Under the pieces are notes generated by a model. That model saw nothing but the letters and a program-made list of their open reading frames with translations, had not been told where the DNA came from and did not search any database. Positions 54,672-63,465 of a stretch of 64,000 nt of DNA are shown here, piece after piece (the stretch's first letter is position 1; every line of letters starts with the position of its first letter). Source of the stretch: Xanthobacter aminoxidans (GTDB lineage: Bacteria; Pseudomonadota; Alphaproteobacteria; Rhizobiales; Xanthobacteraceae); assembly GCF_023571765.1 (NCBI RefSeq), contig NZ_JAMJXC010000021.1:1-64000 (forward strand), given 5' to 3'. The translations under genes were made by a program, and so were the position numbers.

Positions 54672-54685
54672 TCCCGGGAGGTCCC

Positions 54686-55747
54686 ATGACCGTTCAGTTC
54701 AAGCCCGCAGAGACCTTCCGCGACACCTTCACCTACAAGAAGTCGCCCGAGGATCTCCTGCGCTTCCCCTTCCCGTTCCCCGAAGACAGCTACATGTACT
54801 CGGTGAACATCGAGCCGCACGTGCGCGGTGGCCCCACGGCCGCCTTCCAGGCGCAGTTCGACGTCGACGAGCACTATATCGCCGAATGCAAGGAGCGCGC
54901 CCGCATCCTCGCCGAGGACCCCAAGCGCTGTCAGGTGCTGCCGCACATGATGACGGCGGAGTGGGACAGCCTCGAGATGATCATGGAGAACCTCGCGGCC
55001 GACTATCCCGAGCACTTCACCCTGTCGAAGGACGGCGACGCCTGGACCTGGGTGAACCGGCCGCTCGGCATCCAGCAGAGCTTCATCTTCGGCAAGGCGG
55101 AGACGCTGCCCTGCGGGCCGTTCGAGTACATCACCCGGCAGGCGCAGGGAGATTTCACCCTTCAGGACCAGCGCGAGGACAACCTCTTCGTGGACGGCGG
55201 CATGGTAACGAGCCAGGCCGACTGGTCGCTGGAATTCGATATCGGCATGAGCTTCCAGGAGTGGCACGGCCCGGTGCCGCTGGCGCATGAGAAGGGCGTG
55301 TTCGACCGCGCCCTGAAGTATCTCCTGCGCCTCCAGTACGGCCAGCCGGTGCGCCGCCTCAACTGGACCATGACGGTGAACCCACGCCTCGACACCTCGC
55401 CGGAGAATTATCCCGTGTGGGGGCCGGACAAGGCGTCGGTGACGCCCGAGAACGTGGCGGAGAAGGTGCATCTGCGCGTGGAGCTGCAGACGCTCTATCG
55501 CCTGCCCCGCTCCAACGCCATCCTGTTCGGCATCCGCTGCTATCTCACCAGCGTCGCCGACATCGCCAAGGTGCCGAAGTGGCGCCGGCGGCTGCACCGG
55601 GTGCTGCGCGACCTGCATCCGGACATCGCCGCCTACAAGGGCATCCCGCGCTATCAGCAGATGGTGGTGGACTATCTGGCGCCGCTGGATGACGGCTCGG
55701 CCACCTCGCCCGGCATCGCCCCGGATATGGAGAAGATCGAGGCCTGA
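54686..55747 (+). CDS. dmmC: Dimethylamine monooxygenase, heme-dependent subunit DmmC
   Basis: A 353-residue protein of the DUF3445 / heme-dependent oxidative N-demethylase family. Family parts include the NRPLGIQQSFIFG-like region, LLRLQYGQPVRRLNWTMTVNPRLDTSPENYPVWGP, and RVELQTLYRLPRSNAILFGIRCYLTS. It would oxidise dimethylamine to monomethylamine and formaldehyde. A GGGAGG box precedes the ATG at 54686. Confidence 0.87.
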   Translation: MTVQFKPAETFRDTFTYKKSPEDLLRFPFPFPEDSYMYSVNIEPHVRGGPTAAFQAQFDVDEHYIAECKERARILAEDPKRCQVLPHMMTAEWDSLEMIMENLAADYPEHFTLSKDGDAWTWVNRPLGIQQSFIFGKAETLPCGPFEYITRQAQGDFTLQDQREDNLFVDGGMVTSQADWSLEFDIGMSFQEWHGPVPLAHEKGVFDRALKYLLRLQYGQPVRRLNWTMTVNPRLDTSPENYPVWGPDKASVTPENVAEKVHLRVELQTLYRLPRSNAILFGIRCYLTSVADIAKVPKWRRRLHRVLRDLHPDIAAYKGIPRYQQMVVDYLAPLDDGSATSPGIAPDMEKIEA

Positions 55748-55770
55748 TCCTCAGGCCCCGCGACAACCAG

Positions 55771-55797
55771 CCTGCCGCCGCTCAGATCGGCGGCAGG
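55771..55797. terminator. Stem-loop between dmmC and marC
   Basis: CCTGCCGCC (55771-55779) and GGCGGCAGG (55789-55797) form a perfect stem with a 9-base loop. The right arm lies inside the 3' end of the marC-family gene. It follows the dmmC stop by 23 bases and probably ends the methylamine operon. Confidence 0.65.
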
Positions 55798-56417
55798 TTG
55801 AGCCATTTCTGGAAGGCGTTGAGCACCAGATTGACCGAGAAGGCGGCGAGCAGGATGCCCATGATCCGCCGCAGCAGGCTCGCTCCGCCCTCCCCCAGCA
55901 CCTTGGCGATGTAGTCGCCCAGCCAGAAGATGACGAACAGCACCAGCGACATCAGCACCAGCACGCTCACCGTGACGAGGTGCTGGGACAGCGGCGCGCC
56001 GCGGTTGTTGTCGGAGAACAGCACCATGGCGAGGATCGCGCCCGGCCCGGCCACGATGGGCGTCGCGATGGGATAGACCGCGATATGGACCAGCCGCCGC
56101 TCGGGATCGGGCGTCACGGCATGCTGCGTCATCGCCCCGAAGATCATGGTCATCGAGAAATAGAACAGGATGATGCCGCCGGATATCTGGAAGGCGAGGA
56201 TGGAGATGCCCATCGCCTCCAGCAGCATCCGGCCGAGGAGCGTGAACACCACCAGGATGAGGAAGGCGAAGGCGGTGCCCATCGCCGCCACCTTGTGGCG
56301 CTCCTGCCGGTCGAGGTGGGAGGTGGTGGCGAGGAACATGCTGAGATGGCTCAGCGGCTCCAGCACGACCCAGAGCGTGACCAGCTGGCTCGCGAACAGG
56401 TTCAGATCATCGATCAT
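55782..56417 (-). CDS. MarC-family integral membrane protein
   Basis: A 211-residue protein with six hydrophobic segments of the MarC/UPF0056 family. LVTLWVVLEPLSHLSMFLATT, ISGGIILFYFSMTMIFG, and YPIATPIVAGPGAILAMVLFS are typical. Despite the name, no drug-resistance role is established. It stands alone. Confidence 0.87.
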   Translation of the reverse strand: MIDDLNLFASQLVTLWVVLEPLSHLSMFLATTSHLDRQERHKVAAMGTAFAFLILVVFTLLGRMLLEAMGISILAFQISGGIILFYFSMTMIFGAMTQHAVTPDPERRLVHIAVYPIATPIVAGPGAILAMVLFSDNNRGAPLSQHLVTVSVLVLMSLVLFVIFWLGDYIAKVLGEGGASLLRRIMGILLAAFSVNLVLNAFQKWLNLPPI

Positions 56418-56554
56418 GGGCGCTCCCTTGCGCCCCTTATTACCTCAAGGGAAAGGGCTGGCAACCGGCAGGCGGGAACGACGAGCCTTGACATGACGCA
56501 ACGACAAGCTGAAGCCTTCGGGTACCTTGATCTTGTGTCAGGAGGAAACGCCAA

Positions 56555-57394
56555 ATGGTGCAGAACATAAAAAGCGTGCTCATCGGCATGACGGAGGAGG
56601 GCGTGGACGAGCCGTCCTCCGCGCTCGCCTACGGCCTGTCGCTGGCGCAGCAATCGGGTGCCCACGCGACCATCCAGGCTGCCTCGCTCAAGGTGGTGAT
56701 GGGCAACACCTTCGTCAGCAATGTCGCGACCGGCCTCGTCGCCGCCCACAACCGGCGGCTGAAGCAGCTGGCGCAGGACGTGGCGGAGCGGGCGCGGGGC
56801 GATGCCGCCGCCGCCGGCGTCGCCGCCTCGGTGGAGACGCCGCAGCTCGGCTATGGCCAGCTGGTGGAGCTGTTCGTCGCCCAGGCGCGGGTGCACGACA
56901 TCGCCGTGCTGGATGCCGAGGTCGCCACCGTCAATGCCGACCGGGGGCTCATCGAGGCGCTGCTGTTCGAGAGCGGCCGGCCGGTGATCGTGGTGCCGCC
57001 GGGGGTGGAGACCTTCAGGCACGACCGCGTTCTCATCGCCTGGGATGCGAGCGTACGGGCCACCCGCGCCGTCAACGACGCCATGGGCATCCTGAAGTCC
57101 GCCGCCTCGGTGGAAGTGCTCGCCATCGGCTCGGAGAAGGAGCTGGCGCATGAAATTCCCGGCGCCGAGCTGGCCCCGCACCTTGCCCGCCACGGCGTCC
57201 ATGTGGAGGTGAAGAATTTGGTGGTGAGCCCGGACGGCGTCGCCGAGACCCTGCGCGAGCAGGCCGGGCTGATCGGCGCGGACCTCATCGTGATGGGCGC
57301 CTTCAACCACTCGCGCATTCGCGAATGGGTGCTGGGCGGCGTCACCGAGTCGCTGCTGGAGGACTGCAAGGTCCCCCTGCTGATGTCCTACTGA
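56555..57394 (+). CDS. Universal stress protein, tandem UspA domains
   Basis: A 279-residue protein with two USP units, about residues 5-145 and 155-279. The second unit ends with the ATP-binding-like pattern GAFNHSRIREWVLGGVTESLLE. The first is divergent. These proteins bind ATP and help survival in stress. An AGGAGG box precedes the ATG. Confidence 0.85.
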   Translation: MVQNIKSVLIGMTEEGVDEPSSALAYGLSLAQQSGAHATIQAASLKVVMGNTFVSNVATGLVAAHNRRLKQLAQDVAERARGDAAAAGVAASVETPQLGYGQLVELFVAQARVHDIAVLDAEVATVNADRGLIEALLFESGRPVIVVPPGVETFRHDRVLIAWDASVRATRAVNDAMGILKSAASVEVLAIGSEKELAHEIPGAELAPHLARHGVHVEVKNLVVSPDGVAETLREQAGLIGADLIVMGAFNHSRIREWVLGGVTESLLEDCKVPLLMSY

Positions 57395-57511
57395 GGCCAG
57401 CCAGCGCGGCGCGCCTCAGGCCGCCTCGCGTCGCTTGTCCAAATCACCCCACGAAGCCACGCCCCCGCTTTGCGCCCGCACCGCCTCAGGCGGCGGGCCG
57501 TCCACCGGCGC

Positions 57512-57949
57512 TCAGCTCACCGGCTGCCAGCGGCCCTCCGCCGTGCGGCAGGCGGCGCCGCGGGCGATCTGGGGGCGGTTGTCGATATAGATGGTGTGGG
57601 AATAGTCGCGGCAGCTCTGGTAGCCGGCGCGGTTGTAGGGCGGGCCGGCGATGACCGTGCCGCGCGCAGTGCCGTCGCCCTTCCAGCCGATGGGATAGCC
57701 GGGGCCGCCCGTCTCCAGCGCGGAAATCTCGGCGTCGTAGGCGCGCTGGCGGTCGGCGTCGTCGAGCCCGTTGCCGATGCCACCGCTGATGAGGCCGCCG
57801 GAGACCGTGCCCGACATGACAGGCGCCGTGGGCAGGGCCGCGAGGGCCGCCGTCGCCTTGGTCCCGGTCGTGTCGGTCGCGCACCCGCCCAGCGCAAGGG
57901 CGAGGACCGCTGCGGATGCGGGAGAAACGCGGAACACGCGGACGGACAT
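57512..57949 (-). CDS. Small outer-membrane lipoprotein (17-kDa antigen-like)
   Basis: A 145-residue lipoprotein (lipobox LALGGC near residue 23). A glycine-rich GTVSGGLISGGIGNGLDDADRQRAYDAE segment resembles the glycine-zipper of rickettsial 17-kDa antigen-like proteins. The C-terminus has CRDYSHTIYIDNRPQIARGAACRTAEGRWQPV. It would sit in the outer membrane; function is unknown. Confidence 0.75.
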   Translation of the reverse strand: MSVRVFRVSPASAAVLALALGGCATDTTGTKATAALAALPTAPVMSGTVSGGLISGGIGNGLDDADRQRAYDAEISALETGGPGYPIGWKGDGTARGTVIAGPPYNRAGYQSCRDYSHTIYIDNRPQIARGAACRTAEGRWQPVS

Positions 57950-58173
57950 GAACGGGCCTCAGGCAAAACAGCGGGGCGACGCAGCGGCCATCTGCCTTTG
58001 CGGGCAAATTGCCGTGCACGTCATCAACGATCGGGCCACCACATCGGATCACCGAATGGGGCGACGGAGAGGCTGACGGCCTCTCTTAGGCGCCGCAAGC
58101 CTCAGTGTGAAGACGGTTTGCCGCAGGCTGTGGCGCCACGGTGTCACCCCCTGCCCCGCGTCATCCCGAAGCG

Positions 58174-59598
58174 TCAGGTGGTCGGGGGCGGCGCCGCGGC
58201 GGCGGGCAGCACCAGCTCGGTCCGGAGGCCGCCGATGGGGGCGGAGCTCAGCTCGAACCGCCCGCCATAGAGCAGGGCCAGTTCGTGGACGATGGAGAGG
58301 CCGAGGCCGGAGCCGGGCTTGGATTCATCCAGCCGCCGCCCGCGCCGCCCCACATCCACCCGCCGGGCGGGATCGAGGCCCGGGCCGTCATCGTCGATGC
58401 TGACATGGAAATAGACCCGGTCTCCCGGCGTGCGCGGCCGCTCCACCAGCACCTCCACCTCCACGCGGGAGGAGGCCCATTTGCAGGCATTGTCGATGAG
58501 ATTGCCGAACATCTCCTCGAGATCCTGCTGCTCCCCACGGAAGTGCACGTCTTCCGGGATGCGCACGTCGATGGCGAGGTCCTTGGTGCGGTGGATCTTC
58601 TCCATGGTGCGGGCGAGCGAGGTGATGACCGGCGTAACCTCGCACACGCTCGCCACCACCGAGATGCGGGCCGCCATGCGGGCGCGTTCCAGATGGTGGG
58701 CCACCTGGTCCCGCATCACGCCGGCCTGGTCGCGCACGCGCACGGCGAGCGGGTCGTCGCGGGTGCCGGCCTCGTTCATCAGCACGGAAAGGGGAGTTTT
58801 GAGGGCGTGGGCGAGGTTGCCCACGTGGGTGCGGGCGCGTTCCACGATCTCGTGGTTGGCATCGATGAGGGCATTCACCTCGCGCACCAGCGGCACGATC
58901 TCGATGGGATAGGTGCCTTCCAGGCGCTCGGCCTTGCCGGAGCGCACGTCCGACAGCGCCTCCGAGATGCGCGTGAGCGGCTTCAGCCCGAACCGCACCT
59001 GCACGATGACCACCAGCAGGAAGGCGCAGGCCAGCACCACCAGCGTGGCCGCGAGCGAGAAGTTGAAGGCGGATATCTCCGCCTCAAGGTCGGACGCCAC
59101 CGCCGCCACCGAGACCACGTATCGGGCATCGGCCCCGAGGTCCACGTCGCGCTCGACGATGCGCAGGGCGACGCCGCCCGGGCCGGTCGCGTAGCCCTGT
59201 CGCATCAAACCGGGGCGACCTCGGATGCCCTGCTCCGCGAGCAGCGGGAGGCTGGCGCCCACCAGCGAGCGGGACGTGCGCCGCTCCAGCTTTTCGCCTG
59301 AATTGAGGGCAATCTGCCAGTACCAGCCGGAATTGGGGAAGGCGAAGAGCGGGTCGGACAGCGCCTCCGGCTCGGGCAGGCGCTCGGACGCATTGGCGAC
59401 GTCGGCGACGATGATCTTCAGATAGATGTCGAGCTGCCGGTCGAACGCGCGCTCGGCGGAGCTGCGGTAGAGGGAGGCGAGCACGAAGCCCACCACCAGC
59501 AGCACCACGACCGTGATGGCCATGGCCGAGAGCACGAGGCGGAAGGCGAGGGAGCCGGGCGTGTATTCCGGCGGGCGTCGCGCTGCGTCCATGGCCAT
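58174..59598 (-). CDS. feuQ: Sensor histidine kinase, FeuQ-like
   Basis: A 474-residue membrane sensor. Spans are at about 21-43 and 181-203, flanking a periplasmic sensing part. A HAMP-like linker and the phosphorylated H264 (NLAHALKTPLSVL) follow, then N box NLIDNA and G box GSGLGLSIVHE. The partner response regulator lies upstream on the same strand. FeuQ in rhizobia affects osmotic adaptation and iron uptake genes; the name is given by similarity of the pair. Confidence 0.83.
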   Translation of the reverse strand: MAMDAARRPPEYTPGSLAFRLVLSAMAITVVVLLVVGFVLASLYRSSAERAFDRQLDIYLKIIVADVANASERLPEPEALSDPLFAFPNSGWYWQIALNSGEKLERRTSRSLVGASLPLLAEQGIRGRPGLMRQGYATGPGGVALRIVERDVDLGADARYVVSVAAVASDLEAEISAFNFSLAATLVVLACAFLLVVIVQVRFGLKPLTRISEALSDVRSGKAERLEGTYPIEIVPLVREVNALIDANHEIVERARTHVGNLAHALKTPLSVLMNEAGTRDDPLAVRVRDQAGVMRDQVAHHLERARMAARISVVASVCEVTPVITSLARTMEKIHRTKDLAIDVRIPEDVHFRGEQQDLEEMFGNLIDNACKWASSRVEVEVLVERPRTPGDRVYFHVSIDDDGPGLDPARRVDVGRRGRRLDESKPGSGLGLSIVHELALLYGGRFELSSAPIGGLRTELVLPAAAAPPPTT

Positions 59599-59631
59599 GT
59601 CAGGCGGCCGGCATGTCAGGAGGTCGCCATC

Positions 59632-60303
59632 TCAGCGCGGCTCCTCGGGGGCGGCGAGCAGATAGCCGAGGCCGCGCACGGTCTGGATCACGTCGCAGTC
59701 GAGCTTCTTGCGCAGGCGGCCGACGAACACCTCGATGGTGTTGGAATCGCGGTCGAAATCCTGATCGTAGAGGTGCTCCACCAGCTCTCCGCGTGACACC
59801 ACCCGCCCCGCATGGTGCATGAGGTAGGAGAGCAGGCGATATTCGTGCGACGTGAGCTTGACCGGATTGCCGTCCACCGTGACGCGGCCGGAGCGGGTGT
59901 CGAGCCGCACCGGGCCGCAGGACATCTCGCTGGACGCATGTCCGGTGGCCCGCCGCAGCAAGGCGCGCAGGCGGGCCAGCACCTCCTCCATATGGAAGGG
60001 CTTGGCGACATAATCGTCGGCGCCGGCATCGAAGCCCTGCACCTTGTCGCTCCAGCGGTCGCGGGCGGTGAGGATGAGGACCGGGGTGGTCTTGCCCGCC
60101 CGCCGCCAGCTTTCCAGCACGGAGATGCCGTCGAGCTTGGGCAGGCCGATGTCGAGCACGATGGCGTCGTAAGGCTCGGTCTCGCCGAGGAACTGCCCCT
60201 CAACGCCGTCATAGGCGCGATCCACGGCATAGCCGGCATCGCCGAGCGCCTCGACGAGCTGTCGGTTCAGCTCGGGATCGTCCTCGATCACCAACAAGCG
60301 CAC
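59632..60303 (-). CDS. feuP: OmpR-type response regulator, FeuP-like
   Basis: A 223-residue regulator. The receiver domain has D51 (VLDIGLPKLDG) and the K in AKPF; the C-terminal winged helix runs from about 130 (LTSHEYRLLSYLMHH; YDQDFDRDSNTIEVFVGRLRKKL). The GTG at 60303 has a GGAGGGG box. The segment DRWSDKVQGFDAGADDYVAKPFH is strongly FeuP-like. It is followed by its kinase gene 33 bases downstream. Confidence 0.87.
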   Translation of the reverse strand: MRLLVIEDDPELNRQLVEALGDAGYAVDRAYDGVEGQFLGETEPYDAIVLDIGLPKLDGISVLESWRRAGKTTPVLILTARDRWSDKVQGFDAGADDYVAKPFHMEEVLARLRALLRRATGHASSEMSCGPVRLDTRSGRVTVDGNPVKLTSHEYRLLSYLMHHAGRVVSRGELVEHLYDQDFDRDSNTIEVFVGRLRKKLDCDVIQTVRGLGYLLAAPEEPR

Positions 60304-60421
60304 GGTGCCCCTCCGCCTTCGCCACAACCTCCTTAAGCGAGAGAGACAAAGAATGACAGAGCCTTGCGCGCCTGTCAGCGATGACGGGAGGCCGCACCGT
60401 GAGCTTTGCTGGTCCTTCGGG

Positions 60422-60643
60422 TCACCGCCAGCCGCACAGCCGCCGCCCCACCGCATTAGCGGCCTTGGCCTGGCGGATGGTCTCGTCGGTGTCGGAGAGC
60501 GACCAGCGGATGGGCGCGGCGGCGCCGCAATAGACCCTAGTCGCGCCGGAACCCGTCGTCGTCGCGCAGCCGGCGAGCATCGCCGTCGCGGCGAGCGGCA
60601 GCATCCCGCGCAGACCGCGCGGCAGAAAGGCTCTTCGAGACAT
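60422..60643 (-). CDS. Probable o-spanin-type phage lipoprotein
   Basis: A 73-residue lipoprotein with a clear lipobox (MLAGC at residues 22-26). After cleavage it has a short body, YCGAAAPIRWSLSDTDETIR then QAKAANAVGRRLCGWR, which resembles small lysis lipoproteins of Rhizobiales phages. Its first 107 bases lie within the 3' end of the preceding gene in another frame, the classic Rz/Rz1 layout. It would join the outer membrane to the i-spanin during phage release. Confidence 0.68.
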   Translation of the reverse strand: MSRRAFLPRGLRGMLPLAATAMLAGCATTTGSGATRVYCGAAAPIRWSLSDTDETIRQAKAANAVGRRLCGWR

Positions 60644-60857
60644 CGCGTTCTCCTTCCTTCAGCGCGCGGTCATAGCCACGCTGGGCGGCGCGCCGGGTGA
60701 CGAGCACGAGAGCGAGGACAGCGGCGGCGATCCCCGCCGCCCGCACACCGAACAAACGCAGCAGAACCGCCACGGCGAGGGCGCCGGGAATGCCCCAGGC
60801 CCACCACGGCACGGCATAGCCGAGGACACCGGCCACCGCGTCGAGCGCCCCGCTCAC
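60537..60857 (-). CDS. Probable i-spanin/Rz-like membrane protein
   Basis: A 106-residue protein with one or two hydrophobic segments near residues 10-55 (AVPWWAWGIPGALAVAVLLRLFGVRAAGIAAAVLALVLVT-like) and then a charged, probably helical region rich in R, D, E and A. This fits an inner-membrane spanin with a periplasmic coil. The GTG at 60857 overlaps the stop of the muramidase gene (GTGA) and follows a GGAGG box. A holin-like role is an alternative. Confidence 0.6.
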   Translation of the reverse strand: MSGALDAVAGVLGYAVPWWAWGIPGALAVAVLLRLFGVRAAGIAAAVLALVLVTRRAAQRGYDRALKEGERDVSKSLSAARSARDAAARRDGDARRLRDDDGFRRD

Positions 60858-61714
60858 GGCTTCGCCTCCCCGGCCACGCCGATGCCGAGGTCCAGCACCT
60901 CGGCCCGCTTCGCACCGGCATGCGCGCTCCACCAGACCCAGGCGAGGCCGGCGAGGGTGGCGGCGAGGCCGAGGAGGGTGAGGGCGGCGAACACATTGGC
61001 CAGCAAAGGCGAGCCGGCGGCATGGGGCTCGATCTGCCGCGCCGCCTCGGCCACGGTGGAGGCAACAGGGCCGCCGGCCACGGCGCCCGCCCCCGCCTCG
61101 GGCCGGGGCGCCGGCCGGGCGCTGGCAAGCGCGCCCTTGGCCCCCTCCCCGTCCTTCGCGGGCACGGCGACGGAGGACGTCCGCCCCCCGGTCGCCCAGG
61201 ATTTGCCGAGCTTGCGCACGTCGGCCACGCGCCGGCCCCAGCCCTTGCCGAATACCGGCCAGGTGCGCAGCGCCTGCAACATGGCGAGGCGACGGTCGCA
61301 GATCTCGTCCACGAGGCGAGCCGGCGCGTGCTCGGCGGCGGCGCGGGCAGCGGCGAGCGTCACCTCCCCCACCTGCCCGTCGGCGGAGAGGCCAAGCGCG
61401 CGCTGGAGCCATTTGGCGGATTGGGCGGGGCCGGAATTCACCGCGCCGTCGAACACCACATAGTCGATGCCGGCGGGCAGCTCGTCGGCCCGCACCGCGT
61501 CCCAATACTGGCGGCGATAGATCTCCTTCAGCTCGGTGTCCTCGATCTCGCGGACCGGGCGCTCGGGAAGCCCCTTGGAGCGGCGCCAGGCGTCGTAGAC
61601 GCGCTGGATGATGCCCTTCATGGTCGGGCCGCCGGGATCGTCGGGATGGTTGGAATAGCCGCCCTCGTGGCGGAGCACGGCGGCAAGCGCCGGCGCGAAG
61701 CTTTCGGCAGCCAT
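60854..61714 (-). CDS. Phage endolysin: GH108 muramidase with C-terminal membrane segment
   Basis: A 286-residue protein. Residues about 5-90 hold the GH108 active-site region with catalytic E in LRHEGGYSNHPDDPGGPTMKGI; the C-terminal part of the enzyme domain (YVVFDGAVNSGPAQSAKWLQRALG) includes a peptidoglycan-binding repeat. After a P/A/G-rich linker there is a hydrophobic helix near residues 235-260 (LLANVFAALTLLGLAATLAGLAWVWW). A membrane-bound form might be released in the manner of signal-arrest endolysins, but at the C-terminus. Confidence 0.82.
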   Translation of the reverse strand: MAAESFAPALAAVLRHEGGYSNHPDDPGGPTMKGIIQRVYDAWRRSKGLPERPVREIEDTELKEIYRRQYWDAVRADELPAGIDYVVFDGAVNSGPAQSAKWLQRALGLSADGQVGEVTLAAARAAAEHAPARLVDEICDRRLAMLQALRTWPVFGKGWGRRVADVRKLGKSWATGGRTSSVAVPAKDGEGAKGALASARPAPRPEAGAGAVAGGPVASTVAEAARQIEPHAAGSPLLANVFAALTLLGLAATLAGLAWVWWSAHAGAKRAEVLDLGIGVAGEAKP

Positions 61715-61751
61715 GGCAAGGCTCTCCTGAAAAAGGCTCTCGACAGAAACG

Positions 61752-61783
61752 AAAAAAAGCGGAGGCGCCGGAGCGCCCCCGCC
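61752..61783 (-). terminator. Rho-independent terminator after the tail protein gene
   Basis: On the minus strand, GCGGGGGCGC and GGCGCCTCCGC pair (with one G-T) around a short loop and are followed by seven T. It ends the tail gene (61800-63200) and precedes the muramidase start at 61714. Confidence 0.8.
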
Positions 61784-61799
61784 TCGTCGATGGCCTGCG

Positions 61800-63200
61800 T
61801 CAGGCGACCAGCGGCAGCATCTCGTTGGCGTAGGCCGAGGCCATGCGCCGGGCGAGGTACATGGTGCCCTTGTCCACCGGGTGCGTGTTGTCGCCGCCGA
61901 TGTATTCGCCGATGGTGCTGAACGACGTGAAGTTGGTGTTGTTGTGCGAGCCGATGAAGACCGGCGGCACGGAGGTGACCAGGGACTTGTAAAAGATGTT
62001 GCTGTTCGGCCGGGCCGCCACGGCCGCAGCGATGGCCGCGTCCACCGCCTGGATGCCGGAATAGCTGCCCGACAGCGGCGCCGGCCCGAACCAGAACACC
62101 GGCGCCGTGGTGCCGGCCCGGATGGCGTCGAGGAAGGCCAGCGCCTCCATGTTCACCTGCGACTGGGTGTAGCTCGCGTCATTGGTGGAGCCCTGGACGA
62201 AGATCACGGTGGGGCTCTGCGCGAGCACCTGCGGCAGGCGCTCCCGATAGGTGTAGGAGGAGGACGAACCCGGATTGAGGAGCCCGGTGCCGCCGGTGCC
62301 GAAGCGCCACATATTGTCGATGCCGATCAGGCGGCCGACATGCAGGGACAGCGTGTTCCCGTGCAGGAAGGGCCCGTAGCTGGAGCCCGCCAGGTAGCTG
62401 TCCCCGATGAAGGCGCCCACCAGCGGAACGGCGGACGGCGCGGGCCAGATCTGGGCCGAAGCCGGGATCGCGATATTGTAGAAATAGCTCTGGGCCTGCG
62501 GGAAGAAGATTTCCCAGAACCGTTCCTTTCGCTTGCCGAAGGAGATCGTGTTGTAATAGGCGCCGGCTTGGCCCGACCCGATGGCCGACATGGTCACGGG
62601 GCGTCCATCGACATAGACGCGGATGCCCTGCACGCCAGTGGGAACCTGAACTGCCAGGCCGGCGGCGTCACACATGAACGCAAGACTGCATCCGCCCGAA
62701 ACGGTGGTGCCGCTCTTGCTGTCGAAGGTGCTCAGGATGATGCCGCTGCCCGAGCTGACGTGCTGGGTCACGGTGGCGCCACGGACCGTCAGCAGTTGCC
62801 GGTTGGCCCACGGGCTGAAGTTGACGTACCCGGCCGGGACGCTAGTGCTGCCGGTCGGGGTGAAGGTCGGCGCCGCCGCGTCGTCCACGTCCTCCCAGTC
62901 CGCCGAGCTGCCGAGGTGCGTCCACAGAACGCGGGCACCGGCGGAGCCGTCCCACACGGCGGAGCCATTGGTTTGGGCCGGCTCGGTGGCACCGCACACG
63001 CCGTCGATCGCGATGGCAACATACCACTGCGCAGGCGTCGCGGAATTCTTGCGCACCTCGCCCACCTGGACGGTCTGGCCCGAGGTCCAGGCGGTGGGGG
63101 CGATCCACGGACGCGCCCAGAGCGGGCGGCCGGCGGCCAGCGCCTGCTGGAGGCGGATCTTCAGCGCAGCGGTGCTCTGGTTCCAGTTTCGAGAAGACAT
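61800..63200 (-). CDS. Phage tail-tip protein with SGNH/GDSL hydrolase domain
   Basis: A 466-residue protein. The N-terminal 200 residues are beta-rich (WARPWIAPTAWTSGQTVQVGEVRKNSATPAQW), like a baseplate or fibre attachment part. The C-terminal part is an SGNH hydrolase: the serine in VGAFIGDSYLAG, asparagine in VFVQGSTND, and the D-N-T-H in GGDNTHPVDKG. Such enzymes deacetylate or cleave surface polysaccharides. The ATG at 63200 has a GGAG box. Confidence 0.75.
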   Translation of the reverse strand: MSSRNWNQSTAALKIRLQQALAAGRPLWARPWIAPTAWTSGQTVQVGEVRKNSATPAQWYVAIAIDGVCGATEPAQTNGSAVWDGSAGARVLWTHLGSSADWEDVDDAAAPTFTPTGSTSVPAGYVNFSPWANRQLLTVRGATVTQHVSSGSGIILSTFDSKSGTTVSGGCSLAFMCDAAGLAVQVPTGVQGIRVYVDGRPVTMSAIGSGQAGAYYNTISFGKRKERFWEIFFPQAQSYFYNIAIPASAQIWPAPSAVPLVGAFIGDSYLAGSSYGPFLHGNTLSLHVGRLIGIDNMWRFGTGGTGLLNPGSSSSYTYRERLPQVLAQSPTVIFVQGSTNDASYTQSQVNMEALAFLDAIRAGTTAPVFWFGPAPLSGSYSGIQAVDAAIAAAVAARPNSNIFYKSLVTSVPPVFIGSHNNTNFTSFSTIGEYIGGDNTHPVDKGTMYLARRMASAYANEMLPLVA

Positions 63201-63307
63201 GAAACAACTCCTTTTGGGGAACGCGAAGACACGCCCGCGCCGGGGGCTCCGGCACGGGCGATCGGGGAATGACGAGAGGGGATGGAGCGGCGGCCGGCGG
63301 CGGCGGC

Positions 63308-63451
63308 TCAGATGCGCTCGATGAGGCGCGCGCCGTCCGCGTCGGTCAGCGGCGTGCCATCGGCATCGACGAGAAAGATGAAGCCGCGCGGGGGACGGCG
63401 GCCGCGCCGGCCGTGCAGGACCGCGCCCGCGAAGAGGGAGAGGGACAGCAT
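63308..63451 (-). CDS. Small phage-like protein, unknown function
   Basis: A 47-residue frame: a hydrophobic start (MLSLSLFAGAVLHG), an arginine patch (RRGRRPPRG), and FIFLVDADGTPLTDADGARLIERI. It lies between the two tail genes, 14 bases after the 106-residue gene. No homologue is recognised; it is kept because of its place and good start context. Confidence 0.5.
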   Translation of the reverse strand: MLSLSLFAGAVLHGRRGRRPPRGFIFLVDADGTPLTDADGARLIERI

Positions 63452-63465
63452 CGCCGCCGCTCCGC

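Noticed and set aside
60304-60421. A possible phage attachment site or tRNA at the left end of the prophage-like genes
   Set aside because: No tRNA-like fold or repeated core sequence is visible, and the other end of the element is outside the window.
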